A stretch of 51,320 nt of DNA from an uncultured Oscillospiraceae bacterium (GTDB lineage Bacteria > Bacillota > Clostridia > Oscillospirales > Oscillospiraceae): the NCBI GenBank assembly GCA_910579965.1, contig CAJTWF010000016.1:1-51320 (forward strand), read 5' to 3'. Positions 22,365 through 30,684 of the stretch are shown one piece after another. The position numbers and the translations under genes were made by a program. Position 1 is the stretch's first letter. Each line of letters opens with the position of its first letter. The notes beneath the pieces are model-generated. The model had not been told where the DNA came from. It searched no databases and saw nothing but the letters and a program-made list of their open reading frames with translations.

Positions 22365-23155
22365 CCATGGACAAGACCACGCTGATCGCCAGAGCCGCCC
22401 AGGAGCCGGAGGACCGGCTGCTGCTGGCCCGGGTTCTGGACAAATATGAGCAGTGCCAACGGAAAAATATCCCCGCCGCCACGTCCTTCCTCTCCCCCCG
22501 GGAGCAGGCCATGGCCCAGTCCCTCCTCGCCGCCGCCGGGGTCCGGGACGGGTTTCTCTCCGACGGCGGCTACCAGGAGGCGGAGCGGAAAATCCTGGTG
22601 TTCCTCCCGGACTGGGCGGACGCGCCGCCGGAGGAGGAGCTGGCGTTCCTGCGGGCGTCCTTCCGCGGCCCGGACAGCAGCCTCACCCACCGGGACATCC
22701 TGGGCAGCCTCATGGGCCTGGGGGTGGAGCGGGACCGGCTGGGGGACATCCTGGTGTCCGCCCACAGCGCGGACATCGTGGCCGCGGCCAGCCTGCGGGA
22801 CTTCTTCCTGCGGGAGTGGGGGGAGGCCGGCCGGGTGAGGCTGACGGTGACGGAGATCGGCCGGGAGGACCTGGAGGTCCCGCAGGCCCAGGTGAAGACG
22901 GTCCGGGACACGGTGTCCTCCCTGCGGCTGGACGCGGTGGCGGCCTCGGCCTTTGGCCTGAGCCGGGGCAGGGCGGCGGAGCTCATCGCCGCCGGCCGGG
23001 TGAGCCTGGACCACGCGGCCTGCCTCAAGCCGGATAAGCAGGTGGGCCAGGGGGCGGTCCTCACGGCCCGGGGCCTGGGAAAGGCGAAGCTGATCGAAGT
23101 GGGCGGCCTGACGAAGAAGGGCCGCGTGGGGATCGTGATCGAGCGATATTTGTAG
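22361..23155 (+). CDS. ylmH: YlmH-family RNA-binding protein with S4 domain
   Basis: The 264-residue protein has the YlmH layout: an N-terminal alpha/beta region with FLSPREQAMAQ and a C-terminal S4 domain (about 185-250: LRLDAVAASAFGLSRGRAAELI then GRVSLDH). S4 proteins bind structured RNA; YlmH associates with ribosomes in Bacillus and has been implicated in rescuing stalled nascent chains. ylmH commonly lies in the division cluster near divIVA; here it is coupled to an ABC exporter by a four-base overlap, an unusual neighbour. Confidence 0.9.
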   Translation: MTMDKTTLIARAAQEPEDRLLLARVLDKYEQCQRKNIPAATSFLSPREQAMAQSLLAAAGVRDGFLSDGGYQEAERKILVFLPDWADAPPEEELAFLRASFRGPDSSLTHRDILGSLMGLGVERDRLGDILVSAHSADIVAAASLRDFFLREWGEAGRVRLTVTEIGREDLEVPQAQVKTVRDTVSSLRLDAVAASAFGLSRGRAAELIAAGRVSLDHAACLKPDKQVGQGAVLTARGLGKAKLIEVGGLTKKGRVGIVIERYL

Positions 23156-23171
23156 TGTCAAAGGAGGCACC

Positions 23172-23381
23172 ATGGAACAGAGCAGGATTGACCGGATCAA
23201 CGCCCTGGCGCGGAAGGCCAAGGCGGAGGGCCTGACAGAGGCGGAGACCCTGGAGCGGGAGCAGCTGCGGCGGGAGTACATCGACGCCGTTGTGGGCAGC
23301 CTCAAAGGGGAGCTGGAGAACACCTACGTGGTGGACGAGAAGGGACGCAAGAGCAAGCTGCGGCGGAAAGGGGAGCAGTAA
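23172..23381 (+). CDS. DUF896 family protein (YnzC-like)
   Basis: A 69-residue helical protein that begins with the DUF896 signature RIDRINALARKAKAEGL and EQLRREYIDAV. Its basic tail (RKSKLRRKGEQ) may contact nucleic acid. Bacillus YnzC lies in an SOS-induced operon; no LexA-type site is seen here. The ribosome binding site is AAAGGAGG. It sits 16 bases after ylmH and immediately before the XpaC-like gene with no spacer, so all three are probably cotranscribed. Confidence 0.9.
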   Translation: MEQSRIDRINALARKAKAEGLTEAETLEREQLRREYIDAVVGSLKGELENTYVVDEKGRKSKLRRKGEQ

Positions 23382-24779
23382 ATGGACGACTACTTTGACA
23401 AGGACAAATTCACCGGCGGCGGCCAGGGCAAAACCCCGCCTCCGCCCCGCCCGCCCCAGCGTCCCCCCCAGCAGAACAACGCCGGCTGGTACAGCTGGCC
23501 GGTGATTATCATCCTCTTCTCCCTGGGCATCTGGCCGGTGGCCCTGGTGCTGCTGTTTCTGAACCTCTTCGGCGACAGCGGCCGGCGGAAGAATCCCGGC
23601 GGGACCCGGCAGTCCTCCGCCGCCCGGCAGGGGGAGAGCGCTGTGGAGCGGGCCATGCGCAGCGCCGAGGCCCGGGCGGACCGGGCTGTGGACAAGACCG
23701 ATCAGGCCCTACGCCGGGCTGCGGCCCAGGTGGAGCGGACCATTGACCGCACGGCCCGGCAGGTGGAGCAGGCGCGGCGCGGCGCGCCGCCTCCCCCCAA
23801 GCCGGTCCCCAAGCCGGCCAAGAAGGCAAAGCCGGCCAAGGCCAAGCCCGCCGGCGTGCTGCTGCGGATCCTGGGCGCTGTCTTCCTCTTTGCGGGCGGT
23901 ACAATCACCCTGGATTTTATTGCCTCCACCTTCCAGGGCTACTACGCCGAGCTTGATGAGCTCTTCGCCGGACTGGGCTTCCTGGTCTCCGGCGGGGCCA
24001 TGTTCTTCCGGGGCCACTACCTCAACAAGATGAACCGCCGCAGCCAGCGCTACATCCTGGCCATCGGCAACGTGGACGCCATGCCCATCGACGAGATCGC
24101 CAAGCGGGTGAACCGCACCCCCGCCAAGGCGGCCAAGGAGCTGCAAAAGCTCATCGACAAGGGCTATCTGGGGGAAGACGCCTACATTGACCACGAGAAG
24201 GGCTACTTCCTCCGCTTCGGGGCCACCCTGGAGGAGGAGCCGGAGCCGCCGGTCCGGGAGACCGTCCCTGAGCCCAGGGAGACCCAGGAGGGCTACTCCG
24301 GCGTTCTGCGCAGCATCCGCCACGCCAACGACCGCATCGCGGATCCGGTGCTCAGCCGGAAGATAGACCGCCTGGAGCAGATCAGCGGCCTCATCTTCAA
24401 GGAGGTGGAGGAGCACCCGGAGAAGCGCAACTCCATCCGTACCTTCTTTGACTACTACCTGCCCACCACCCAGAAGCTGCTGGACACCTACGCCGACTTC
24501 GAGGAGACGGGAGTGGAGGGGGAGCACCTGCGCCAGGCCAAGGAGCGCATTGAGCAGACCATGGACATGATCGTGGACGGCTTTGAGCACCAGCTGGACC
24601 AGCTCTACTCCTCCGACGCCATGGACGTGGTCAGCGACATCCAGGTGATGGAGGCCATGCTCAACCGGGACACCGCCTCCGCGGCCAAGGACTTCGGCTA
24701 CGATCCGCCGCCCAGGGTCCGCCCCAAGGCGGATGGCGACACGGAGGAGGACAACGGGGGCATCACCTTGCAGCTGTAG
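23382..24779 (+). CDS. XpaC-like membrane protein (5-bromo-4-chloroindolyl phosphate hydrolysis family)
   Basis: The 465-residue protein begins with a Pro-rich stretch, then has a membrane segment at about 38-60, a long charged helix (about 80-135), a Pro/Lys/Ala linker, and two more membrane segments (about 158-200). A winged-helix-like patch follows (IDEIAKRVNRTPAKAAKELQ), then the XpaC-type helical domain (residues 300-430, with SIRTFFDYYLPTTQKLLDTY). The family name comes from an old indicator-dye phenotype; the true role is unknown and may be tellurite- or envelope-related. The start codon abuts the preceding stop. Confidence 0.8.
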   Translation: MDDYFDKDKFTGGGQGKTPPPPRPPQRPPQQNNAGWYSWPVIIILFSLGIWPVALVLLFLNLFGDSGRRKNPGGTRQSSAARQGESAVERAMRSAEARADRAVDKTDQALRRAAAQVERTIDRTARQVEQARRGAPPPPKPVPKPAKKAKPAKAKPAGVLLRILGAVFLFAGGTITLDFIASTFQGYYAELDELFAGLGFLVSGGAMFFRGHYLNKMNRRSQRYILAIGNVDAMPIDEIAKRVNRTPAKAAKELQKLIDKGYLGEDAYIDHEKGYFLRFGATLEEEPEPPVRETVPEPRETQEGYSGVLRSIRHANDRIADPVLSRKIDRLEQISGLIFKEVEEHPEKRNSIRTFFDYYLPTTQKLLDTYADFEETGVEGEHLRQAKERIEQTMDMIVDGFEHQLDQLYSSDAMDVVSDIQVMEAMLNRDTASAAKDFGYDPPPRVRPKADGDTEEDNGGITLQL

Positions 24780-24813
24780 GACAGCTGTGACGCGACGAAA
24801 GGAGACAGAACCG

Positions 24814-25197
24814 ATGAGACGATGGATGACGGCAATTTTAGCATGTGCGCTGATTCTGGCCGCGGCGGGCTGCGCCCAGGGTGAGCCGGTGGTGAAGACC
24901 ACCATTGAGAAGACGCCCCTGGAGCAGAGCGAGGAGCTGCTTGCCAACGGCCAGGAGATCGTGCACTGCACCTATTACGAGATGAGCGACGGCACCTGGC
25001 AGGCGGACGGCCGCATCTACCGGCAGCGGCTGGTGGTCACAGGAAGGCTGCGCAACGCGGTCAGGGACACCACCTATATCATCCTCAGCAACGTGGGGGA
25101 TATCCCATTTGAGCGGGCCTGGAAGGCCAGCGGCCTGAGCAGCAATATGGACGACTATTTCACCGCCGAGGAGGCCCTGTTTGTAGCTTTCCAATAG
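24814..25197 (+). CDS. Small lipoprotein of unknown function
   Basis: A 127-residue secreted protein with a short basic N-terminus, a hydrophobic segment and a lipobox LAAAGC (lipidated Cys at about residue 20). The mature part has mixed beta-strands (RLVVTGRLRNAV, TTYIILSN) with no recognised domain. It should be anchored to the outer face of the membrane. AAAGGAG precedes the ATG. It lies 34 bases after the XpaC-like gene and may be the last gene of that transcript. Confidence 0.85.
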   Translation: MRRWMTAILACALILAAAGCAQGEPVVKTTIEKTPLEQSEELLANGQEIVHCTYYEMSDGTWQADGRIYRQRLVVTGRLRNAVRDTTYIILSNVGDIPFERAWKASGLSSNMDDYFTAEEALFVAFQ

Positions 25198-25313
25198 GCA
25201 GAAATTTTCACTTTTTCCCGAAAGACCTGTCATTGTCCGTTTTTTTGGACAGCATATCCGGTATCCTTATCTCAGAAGCAAAAACATCAGGCTTTCTGAG
25301 AAAGGAGCGGACT

Positions 25314-25415
25314 ATGAAGGGCTATTACAACAACGCCGGATACATGGGGTACGTGGAGGGCCGCTGGATGCTGTTCGCCAGCGAGAGCGACTACCTGGAC
25401 TACATGGAGGCGTAA
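25314..25415 (+). CDS. 33-residue Tyr-rich small protein
   Basis: An AAAGGAG site 7 bases before ATG leads a 33-codon frame ending TAA 25413-25415 and followed at once by a strong terminator. The peptide starts MKGYYNNAGYMGYVEGRW and ends ESDYLDYMEA, with seven Tyr in 33 residues and no membrane segment. Its layout, with ribosome binding site, compact frame and terminator, is that of a real small gene. I recall similar anonymous small proteins in related Clostridia but cannot verify this. Function unknown. Confidence 0.65.
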   Translation: MKGYYNNAGYMGYVEGRWMLFASESDYLDYMEA

Positions 25416-25432
25416 ATGGAGAGCGAAGAGGA

Positions 25433-25473
25433 GCGCCCGGCATCCGCAGAGAACGGATGCCGGGCGCGTTTTT
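25433..25473 (+). terminator. Strong intrinsic terminator after the 33-residue gene
   Basis: A perfect 14-bp GC-rich stem with a 7-nt loop is followed by G and five T. Confidence 0.92.
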
Positions 25474-25483
25474 CCTCTATCGG

Positions 25484-25972
25484 TTATGCCTTCCCCAGCC
25501 GCCGGAGCATGGTCTTCTTCACGGCCCGGAGGATGTTCTCGTACCCGGTACAGCGGCACAGGTGGCCGGAGAGGAGCTTGCGCAGCTCCTGGTCCGTATA
25601 CTCCCGGCCGCTTTCCAGGATCTCCACCGCGGTCATGATGAAGCCCGGCGTGCAGAAGCCGCACTGAATGGCCGCCTCGTCCATGAACGCCTGCTGGATG
25701 TCCGACAGCTCCCCCTCCGGGCCCAGCAGGCCCTCCAGGGTGCGGATGGTCCTGCCGTCCGCCCAGGCCGCCAGATACAGGCAGGAGTTGAAGCACTCCC
25801 CGTCGATGATGACGTTGCAGGCCCCGCACTCCCCCACCTCGCAGCCCTTTTTCACGCTGGTGAGGCGGAAGTCGTTGCGGAGCATGTCCGTGAGAGACGC
25901 CCGCACGTCCACCATCCGCTCCACGGCTTTGCCGTTGATGGTGCAGCGAATCAATTTGTACTGGGTACTCAT
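25484..25972 (-). CDS. xdhC: Xanthine dehydrogenase-type 2Fe-2S subunit
   Basis: The 162-residue protein carries both [2Fe-2S] clusters of molybdenum hydroxylases. The plant-ferredoxin type ligands are Cys44, Cys49, Cys52 and Cys64; the second set is Cys104, Cys107 (QCGFCTPG), Cys139 and Cys141 (CRCTGY). It passes electrons from the molybdopterin subunit to FAD. The start overlaps the stop of the FAD subunit (ATGA) and the size matches Escherichia coli XdhC. It is the last gene of the operon. The family includes other hydroxylases, so purine oxidation is likely but not certain. Confidence 0.92.
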   Translation of the reverse strand: MSTQYKLIRCTINGKAVERMVDVRASLTDMLRNDFRLTSVKKGCEVGECGACNVIIDGECFNSCLYLAAWADGRTIRTLEGLLGPEGELSDIQQAFMDEAAIQCGFCTPGFIMTAVEILESGREYTDQELRKLLSGHLCRCTGYENILRAVKKTMLRRLGKA

Positions 25973-26853
25973 GCCATCACACCTCCCGCCAGCTTCACAG
26001 ACTCGATCAGGCACCGCCGCGCCATCTCCACCGCGATGTGCTCCCGGAATGCCTTGCTGGCCCGCCAGCTGTCCCGGGGGCGGATGTCCTCCAGGGCCGC
26101 CCGTGCAAAGGTCTCCACGGTCTCCCCGGTCAGGGGCCTCCCCTCCGCCGCCGCCTCGGCGGCAGGGCAGCGCAGGGGCACGGGACCGGCCACGCCGTAG
26201 GCCATCCGGCAGCGGCGGATGGCGGAGCGGTCCTGGGTGAGGACCACGTTCACCGAGCAGCCGGTGGTGGCGATATCCATGGCCGAGCGCATGGCGTACT
26301 TGATGTAGTGGCCGAAGCAGTCCTCATAGCTGGTTTTGGGGACGAGGAGGGCGGTCTGGATCTCGTCGGGCCGGATGTCCACCCGCCCGGCGGCCAGATA
26401 GAAGTCCCGGATGGGCAGCCGCCGCACGCCCTGGGCCCCGGTCAGCTCCACCACCGCGTCCCAGGCCAGGAGCGTGGAGGCGGAGTCGGCGCTGGTGACG
26501 CCGTTGCAGGTGTTGCCGCCGATGGTGCCGGCGTTGCGGATCTGGGGCCCGCCCACCATGTCCACCGCCTGGCCCAGCACGTTGATGTACTTCTGGATAA
26601 TGGGGTCCCGGGTGATATGGCTGAAGCTGGTGAGGGACCCGATGCGGATATTCTCCTCCCCGTCCAGGGTCACGCCCCGGAGCTCGTCCAGGCCGTAGAT
26701 GGAGATGAGCTCCGCCCCGGCCCGCCGCCCCTCCCGCACCTGGACCAGCACGTCGGTGCCGCCGGCCAGGATCTGGGCCTGGGGGTGCTCCAGACGCAGG
26801 CGGACCGCGTCCTGGACGCTCTGGGCCTCGTATAATGCTTTGATATCATACAT
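25969..26853 (-). CDS. xdhB: Xanthine dehydrogenase-type FAD-binding subunit
   Basis: A 294-residue CO-dehydrogenase flavoprotein type subunit: LAGGTDVLVQVR near 29-40 and NAGTIGGNTCNGVTSADS near 107-123 are its two FAD loops. It takes electrons from the iron-sulfur subunit and reduces NAD+ or another acceptor. The chosen start MYDIKALYEA follows AGGAGGAA; upstream frame residues overlap the preceding gene. It lies between the unknown membrane-anchored gene (13 bases upstream) and xdhC (four-base overlap). Confidence 0.92.
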   Translation of the reverse strand: MYDIKALYEAQSVQDAVRLRLEHPQAQILAGGTDVLVQVREGRRAGAELISIYGLDELRGVTLDGEENIRIGSLTSFSHITRDPIIQKYINVLGQAVDMVGGPQIRNAGTIGGNTCNGVTSADSASTLLAWDAVVELTGAQGVRRLPIRDFYLAAGRVDIRPDEIQTALLVPKTSYEDCFGHYIKYAMRSAMDIATTGCSVNVVLTQDRSAIRRCRMAYGVAGPVPLRCPAAEAAAEGRPLTGETVETFARAALEDIRPRDSWRASKAFREHIAVEMARRCLIESVKLAGGVMA

Positions 26854-26866
26854 GGAACAATTCCTC

Positions 26867-27364
26867 CTAGTAAGCGGGTGGCTCGACTGTGTACACCACA
26901 CTGTGCGCGTCCGGTCTCCACCGGATCAGGAACAAATGCGCAATGGACTCGTAAAAACCGCGAAAGGATACGTCGTAAATCCGGAGGGAATCCTCCTTCA
27001 TGTCGATGGCGGTCCCGCGTCCGGCCAGCCGCTCAGCCTCCACAAAGTAACCGGAGGAGATGCTGCCGGACCACTTGTCCCGCAGGCCCTCCAGAAACGA
27101 ACTCGGCTGTCCCTCCATCCTGGGTGCGGACACATAGGACGCGCCGTCCAGCTCCATCGTCCCCCGCACCATCGTTTCCCGGAAAAAGGAGCGGTGGAGG
27201 GTGATCTCCATCCGGAGGACGGCGGACGTGCCGTCGTTGCCGCAGATCTCCGTCTCCAGGGTGCGGCGGAGCGGAACATGGTACCAGACCCCAAGAAGGA
27301 CCAGACAGGCCAGAACCGCCCCAGCCGCCCGGCGCCTGTATTTCGGGCTCACCGTGAATTTCAT
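26867..27364 (-). CDS. Unknown membrane-anchored protein inside the xdh operon
   Basis: The 165-residue protein has a basic start (KYRRR), one membrane segment at about 12-28 and an exported region with alternating hydrophobic residues suggesting beta structure. I see no cofactor motif. Its ATG follows the xdhA stop with no spacer and xdhB starts 13 bases after its stop, so it is translated as part of the operon. xdhA, xdhB and xdhC normally lie together, so its position is odd. It might be an operon-specific accessory factor or a later insertion. Confidence 0.75.
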   Translation of the reverse strand: MKFTVSPKYRRRAAGAVLACLVLLGVWYHVPLRRTLETEICGNDGTSAVLRMEITLHRSFFRETMVRGTMELDGASYVSAPRMEGQPSSFLEGLRDKWSGSISSGYFVEAERLAGRGTAIDMKEDSLRIYDVSFRGFYESIAHLFLIRWRPDAHSVVYTVEPPAY

Positions 27365-29653
27365 CTACAAAAGCCCCTCCTCCTTGAACCGCGCAAACAG
27401 CACGTGGGGCGTCATGGGCGCGTCGTTGAGGGCCACCCCGGTGGCGTGCAATATGGCGTTGCGGATGGCCGGTGCCGGGGAGCAGGCCGGGGGCTCCCCC
27501 AGGGCCTTGGTGCCGAAGGGACTGGTGGGCTCCGGGTTCTCCACGAACTCCGCCCGGAGATTGGGGTGGTCCATGAAGGTGGAGAGCTTGTAGTCCAGCA
27601 GGTTGTTGTTCAGGGGCCTGCCGGTCTTTTCATCAAAGAGGAGCTGCTCGCTCAGGCCGTAGCCGATGCCCATGGACATGCCGCCGTGGACCTGGGCCTC
27701 CGCCAGGGCGGGGTTGATGAGCTTTCCGCAGTCGTGGACGTTGACAATGTCCAGCAGCTTCACCTGACATAAGGGGATGTCCACCTCCACCTCCGCGAAG
27801 GTGCAGCCGAAGGAGTATGCGTTGTTCTTGATCTGGTATGTACTCTCGGCGGTGATGTGCTGGGAGTGGTCCAGGCTGTAGAGGACCTCCGTGGCCAGCT
27901 CCCCCAGGCCCATCAGGTCCCGGCCGTCGGAGATACGGAGGATCCTGCCGCCGGCAAGGTCCAGGTTCTCCCGCATCTGCCGGGTCAGCTCCGCGGCGCA
28001 GGCGAGGATCTTCTCCCGCAGCAGCTCCCCGGTCTGACGGATGGCGAAGCCGCCCACGTAGGTCTGACGGGAGGCGTAGGCCCCGGTACCGAAGGGGGTG
28101 AGGTCCGTATCCTGGGTGGAGACCACGTGGACCGCCTCAAAGGGCACACCCACCGCGTCCGCCGCCATCTGGGCGAAGGCGGTGTCGCAGCCCTGGCCGA
28201 TCTCCGTCTCCCCGGTCTGGACCTGGAGGGACCCGTCCTGGTTGAGGACCATCCGGCAGGAGCAGGACTCCAGGGAGATGGGCCACACGGCGGTGTTGTA
28301 CCAGAAGAGGGCCATGCCCACGCCCCGGCGCACCGGGCCGGTCTGGTTTTCATAGGCTTTCCGCTTCTCCTGATAGCGGATAGCCGCCTCGCCCCGGTCC
28401 ATGACCTGGCGGAAGGTGTCGAAGTAGTTCTCATTTTTGCTGAAGCCGTCCACGTAGCCCCGGGGCATGGCGATCTGGCGGCGGTACTCCACCGGGTCCC
28501 GGCCCAGGGCCCGGGCCACGTCGTCGATGTGGCTCTCCCCGGCCCACATGGCCTGGGGGATGCCGTAGCCCCGCATGGCCCCGGCGGCGGGGCGGTTGGT
28601 GAACACGGTGTACGCATCCCCCTCCACGTTGGGGCAGGGGTAGATCTGGGGGAAGGCCCCCATGCCCTTGGCGGCGATGCCGTGGCCGTGGGAGGCGTAG
28701 GCCCCCTGGTTGGAAAAGCACTCGATCTTCCGGGCGGCAAAGGAGCCGTCGGGCCGGACCCAGGAGACGATGTGGGTGCGGATGGCGTGGCGGACCCGGT
28801 TGTTGACAAAGGTCTCCTCCCGGCGGCAGTCGATCTTCACCAGCCGTCCCCCCAGCCTGGTGGTGAGCCAGGCGCACAGGGGCTCGTAGAGGGCGTCCTG
28901 CTTGTTGCCGAAGCCGCCGCCGATGTAGGGCTTGACAATGCGCACCTGTCCCCAGGGGATGCCCAGGGCCTGACCGCAGATGCGGCGGACGATGTGGGGG
29001 ATCTGGGTGGAGGAGACGACAGTAATGCGGCCCCCCTCCATGTGGGCGGTGCAGATGTGGTTTTCGATGTGGCAGTGCTGGACCGTGGGGGTGTCGTACC
29101 AGCCCTCCACCCGGATAAGGCCCGGCCCGGCGCTGGCGGCGGCATAGTCGCCCATACGGATCTGGGTGTGGGCCAGGAGGTTGCCCGGGTACTTCTCGTG
29201 GAGCTGGGGCGCGCCGGGGGCCATGGCCTCCTGGACGTCCAGCACAAAGGGGAGGATCTCGTACTCCACCCGCACCAGCTCCGCAGCCTGGGCGGCGGCC
29301 ACCTCATTGTCCGCCACCACCACGGCCACGTCGTCGCCGTAGTAGCGCACGTGGCGGCTCAGCAGCAGCCGGTCCGCCACGTCCTGGTGGCCGGGGTCTG
29401 TGGACCAGGGGTGCCCGGCGGTGGGGAAGCGGTACTCTGGCACGTCGAAGCAGGTGAAGATTTTCACCACGCCGGGGACCCGCTCCGCCTCCGAGACGTC
29501 GATGGACTTCACCAGGCCGTGGGCCACGGACGCGTGGACCAGCCGGGTGACCAGCGCGTCGGCGGCGCAGAGGTCATCGGTGTATCTGGCGCGGCCCGTG
29601 GCCTTGTCAAAGGCGTCCACGCGGATTTTGCTCTGGCCTGCACTCTTACTCAT
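27365..29653 (-). CDS. xdhA: Xanthine dehydrogenase-type molybdopterin-binding subunit
   Basis: This 762-residue subunit has the two aldehyde oxidase/xanthine dehydrogenase domains. Visible are the cofactor loop PYIGGGFGNKQ (about 242-252), the segment AGAMRGYG with the Arg that orients purines, QGCDTAFAQ near residue 480, and ALGEPPACSPAPA, whose Glu720 matches the catalytic base. It hydroxylates a heteroaromatic substrate with water. Its length matches Escherichia coli XdhA. AGGAGG precedes the ATG. No molybdenum cofactor maturation gene is in the window. Purines are the most likely substrate, by family; other hydroxylase substrates are possible. Confidence 0.93.
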   Translation of the reverse strand: MSKSAGQSKIRVDAFDKATGRARYTDDLCAADALVTRLVHASVAHGLVKSIDVSEAERVPGVVKIFTCFDVPEYRFPTAGHPWSTDPGHQDVADRLLLSRHVRYYGDDVAVVVADNEVAAAQAAELVRVEYEILPFVLDVQEAMAPGAPQLHEKYPGNLLAHTQIRMGDYAAASAGPGLIRVEGWYDTPTVQHCHIENHICTAHMEGGRITVVSSTQIPHIVRRICGQALGIPWGQVRIVKPYIGGGFGNKQDALYEPLCAWLTTRLGGRLVKIDCRREETFVNNRVRHAIRTHIVSWVRPDGSFAARKIECFSNQGAYASHGHGIAAKGMGAFPQIYPCPNVEGDAYTVFTNRPAAGAMRGYGIPQAMWAGESHIDDVARALGRDPVEYRRQIAMPRGYVDGFSKNENYFDTFRQVMDRGEAAIRYQEKRKAYENQTGPVRRGVGMALFWYNTAVWPISLESCSCRMVLNQDGSLQVQTGETEIGQGCDTAFAQMAADAVGVPFEAVHVVSTQDTDLTPFGTGAYASRQTYVGGFAIRQTGELLREKILACAAELTRQMRENLDLAGGRILRISDGRDLMGLGELATEVLYSLDHSQHITAESTYQIKNNAYSFGCTFAEVEVDIPLCQVKLLDIVNVHDCGKLINPALAEAQVHGGMSMGIGYGLSEQLLFDEKTGRPLNNNLLDYKLSTFMDHPNLRAEFVENPEPTSPFGTKALGEPPACSPAPAIRNAILHATGVALNDAPMTPHVLFARFKEEGLL

Positions 29654-29729
29654 AGGGCCTCAACCTCCTGTCGTGGTTAAAATTGGACAGAAGCACAGAA
29701 ATCGGCCTCTGTATCCCTTGATTGTTGTG

Positions 29730-29758
29730 ATTATATCATAAATTCCGCCGGCTGTACA
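29730..29758 (-). promoter_or_regulatory. Promoter of the xdh operon
   Basis: On the minus strand a perfect TATAAT, preceded by TGA (extended -10), has TGTACA 17 bases upstream. It lies about 77 bases before xdhA. Confidence 0.5.
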
Positions 29759-29831
29759 GCATTATTCTCCGGAGTCCCTTTTCAGGAAAGTGCCGCCGGG
29801 ATATGCCTTCGGCGATTTTTACAAAGGCACA

Positions 29832-29860
29832 TTGATATAACAGGCGTCTTGTGCTATAAT
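29832..29860 (+). promoter_or_regulatory. Promoter of the CPBP protease gene
   Basis: TTGATA and TATAAT are 17 bases apart, 55 bases before the start codon. Confidence 0.75.
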
Positions 29861-29915
29861 CAGTTCAACAAAAGGGGATTTCTGTAAGTTTTTCGCACTG
29901 CAAGGAGAAATTGTG

Positions 29916-30674
29916 ATGGCGAGATACACAAACAGGCTGAAACTCACACTATGGGTTTCTGCCGTATATATTTTATCGTTTATATGCTATGTACCTACAT
30001 TGCTGGAACAGAACGGCATTATCATTCCCAATGGATTATTGTACTTAAAATACTTATATGTGTGTATTCCCGCTATGGCTGCTGTTTTTCTGCTGATTTG
30101 CGAGCAGAACATCAAGGTATACTTTACGCGGATGTTTTCAGGGAAAATAACAATCAAATATATTTTAATAGGGGTTATATGTATAGCTGCAGGTATATTT
30201 GAGTCTTATTGCTATTCGTTCATAGTGAAAACTGACGTATTTAAAAATATATATTTGACAGCAGCATCACTGTTAACAAGCTGTATATACCTGCTAATAA
30301 CAGCGTTTGTTGAAGAAATAGCATGGAGAGGATTTCTGCTGGAACGACTTCCTTTTAAGAAAATCAAAAGTGTTCTTTTTGTTGGTGCCGTTTGGGCAGT
30401 GTGGCATATTCCAATGTGGATCATCAGAAATTCATTGGGCATGGAACAAATTGTTTGGCTTTGTATATGGACATTGCTTGTTTCCGCTGTTTTAGGGATA
30501 ATCTATTATCAATGCAGAAATATATTGCTTATTGCCATTATGCACGCAGCTTTTAATATCTGTTATTTAGCGCCAATACAATATAATATTGTTGTATTAG
30601 CGATCATAATTTTTGCTGGTACTCTATACTATTACCTTCGCAAAAAGCTAGGAAAAGCAGGGAAGATGTGGTAA
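29916..30674 (+). CDS. CPBP-family intramembrane metalloprotease (Abi/CAAX-type)
   Basis: A 252-residue polytopic protein with the CPBP motifs in order: EEIAWRGFLLERL (Glu-Glu pair and Arg, about 135-147), WAVWHIPMW (His), and HAAFN (His) near residue 212. These form the catalytic centre of Rce1-type glutamate proteases. Such proteins process or give immunity to bacteriocin-like peptides, or are orphan. AAGGAG lies 8 bases before the ATG. The coding sequence is strikingly AT-rich (many AAA, ATA and TTA codons) against GC-rich neighbours, and a decayed IS630 transposase follows, so recent acquisition is likely. No bacteriocin gene is adjacent. Confidence 0.9.
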   Translation: MARYTNRLKLTLWVSAVYILSFICYVPTLLEQNGIIIPNGLLYLKYLYVCIPAMAAVFLLICEQNIKVYFTRMFSGKITIKYILIGVICIAAGIFESYCYSFIVKTDVFKNIYLTAASLLTSCIYLLITAFVEEIAWRGFLLERLPFKKIKSVLFVGAVWAVWHIPMWIIRNSLGMEQIVWLCIWTLLVSAVLGIIYYQCRNILLIAIMHAAFNICYLAPIQYNIVVLAIIIFAGTLYYYLRKKLGKAGKMW

Positions 30675-30684
30675 AATAGGGAGG

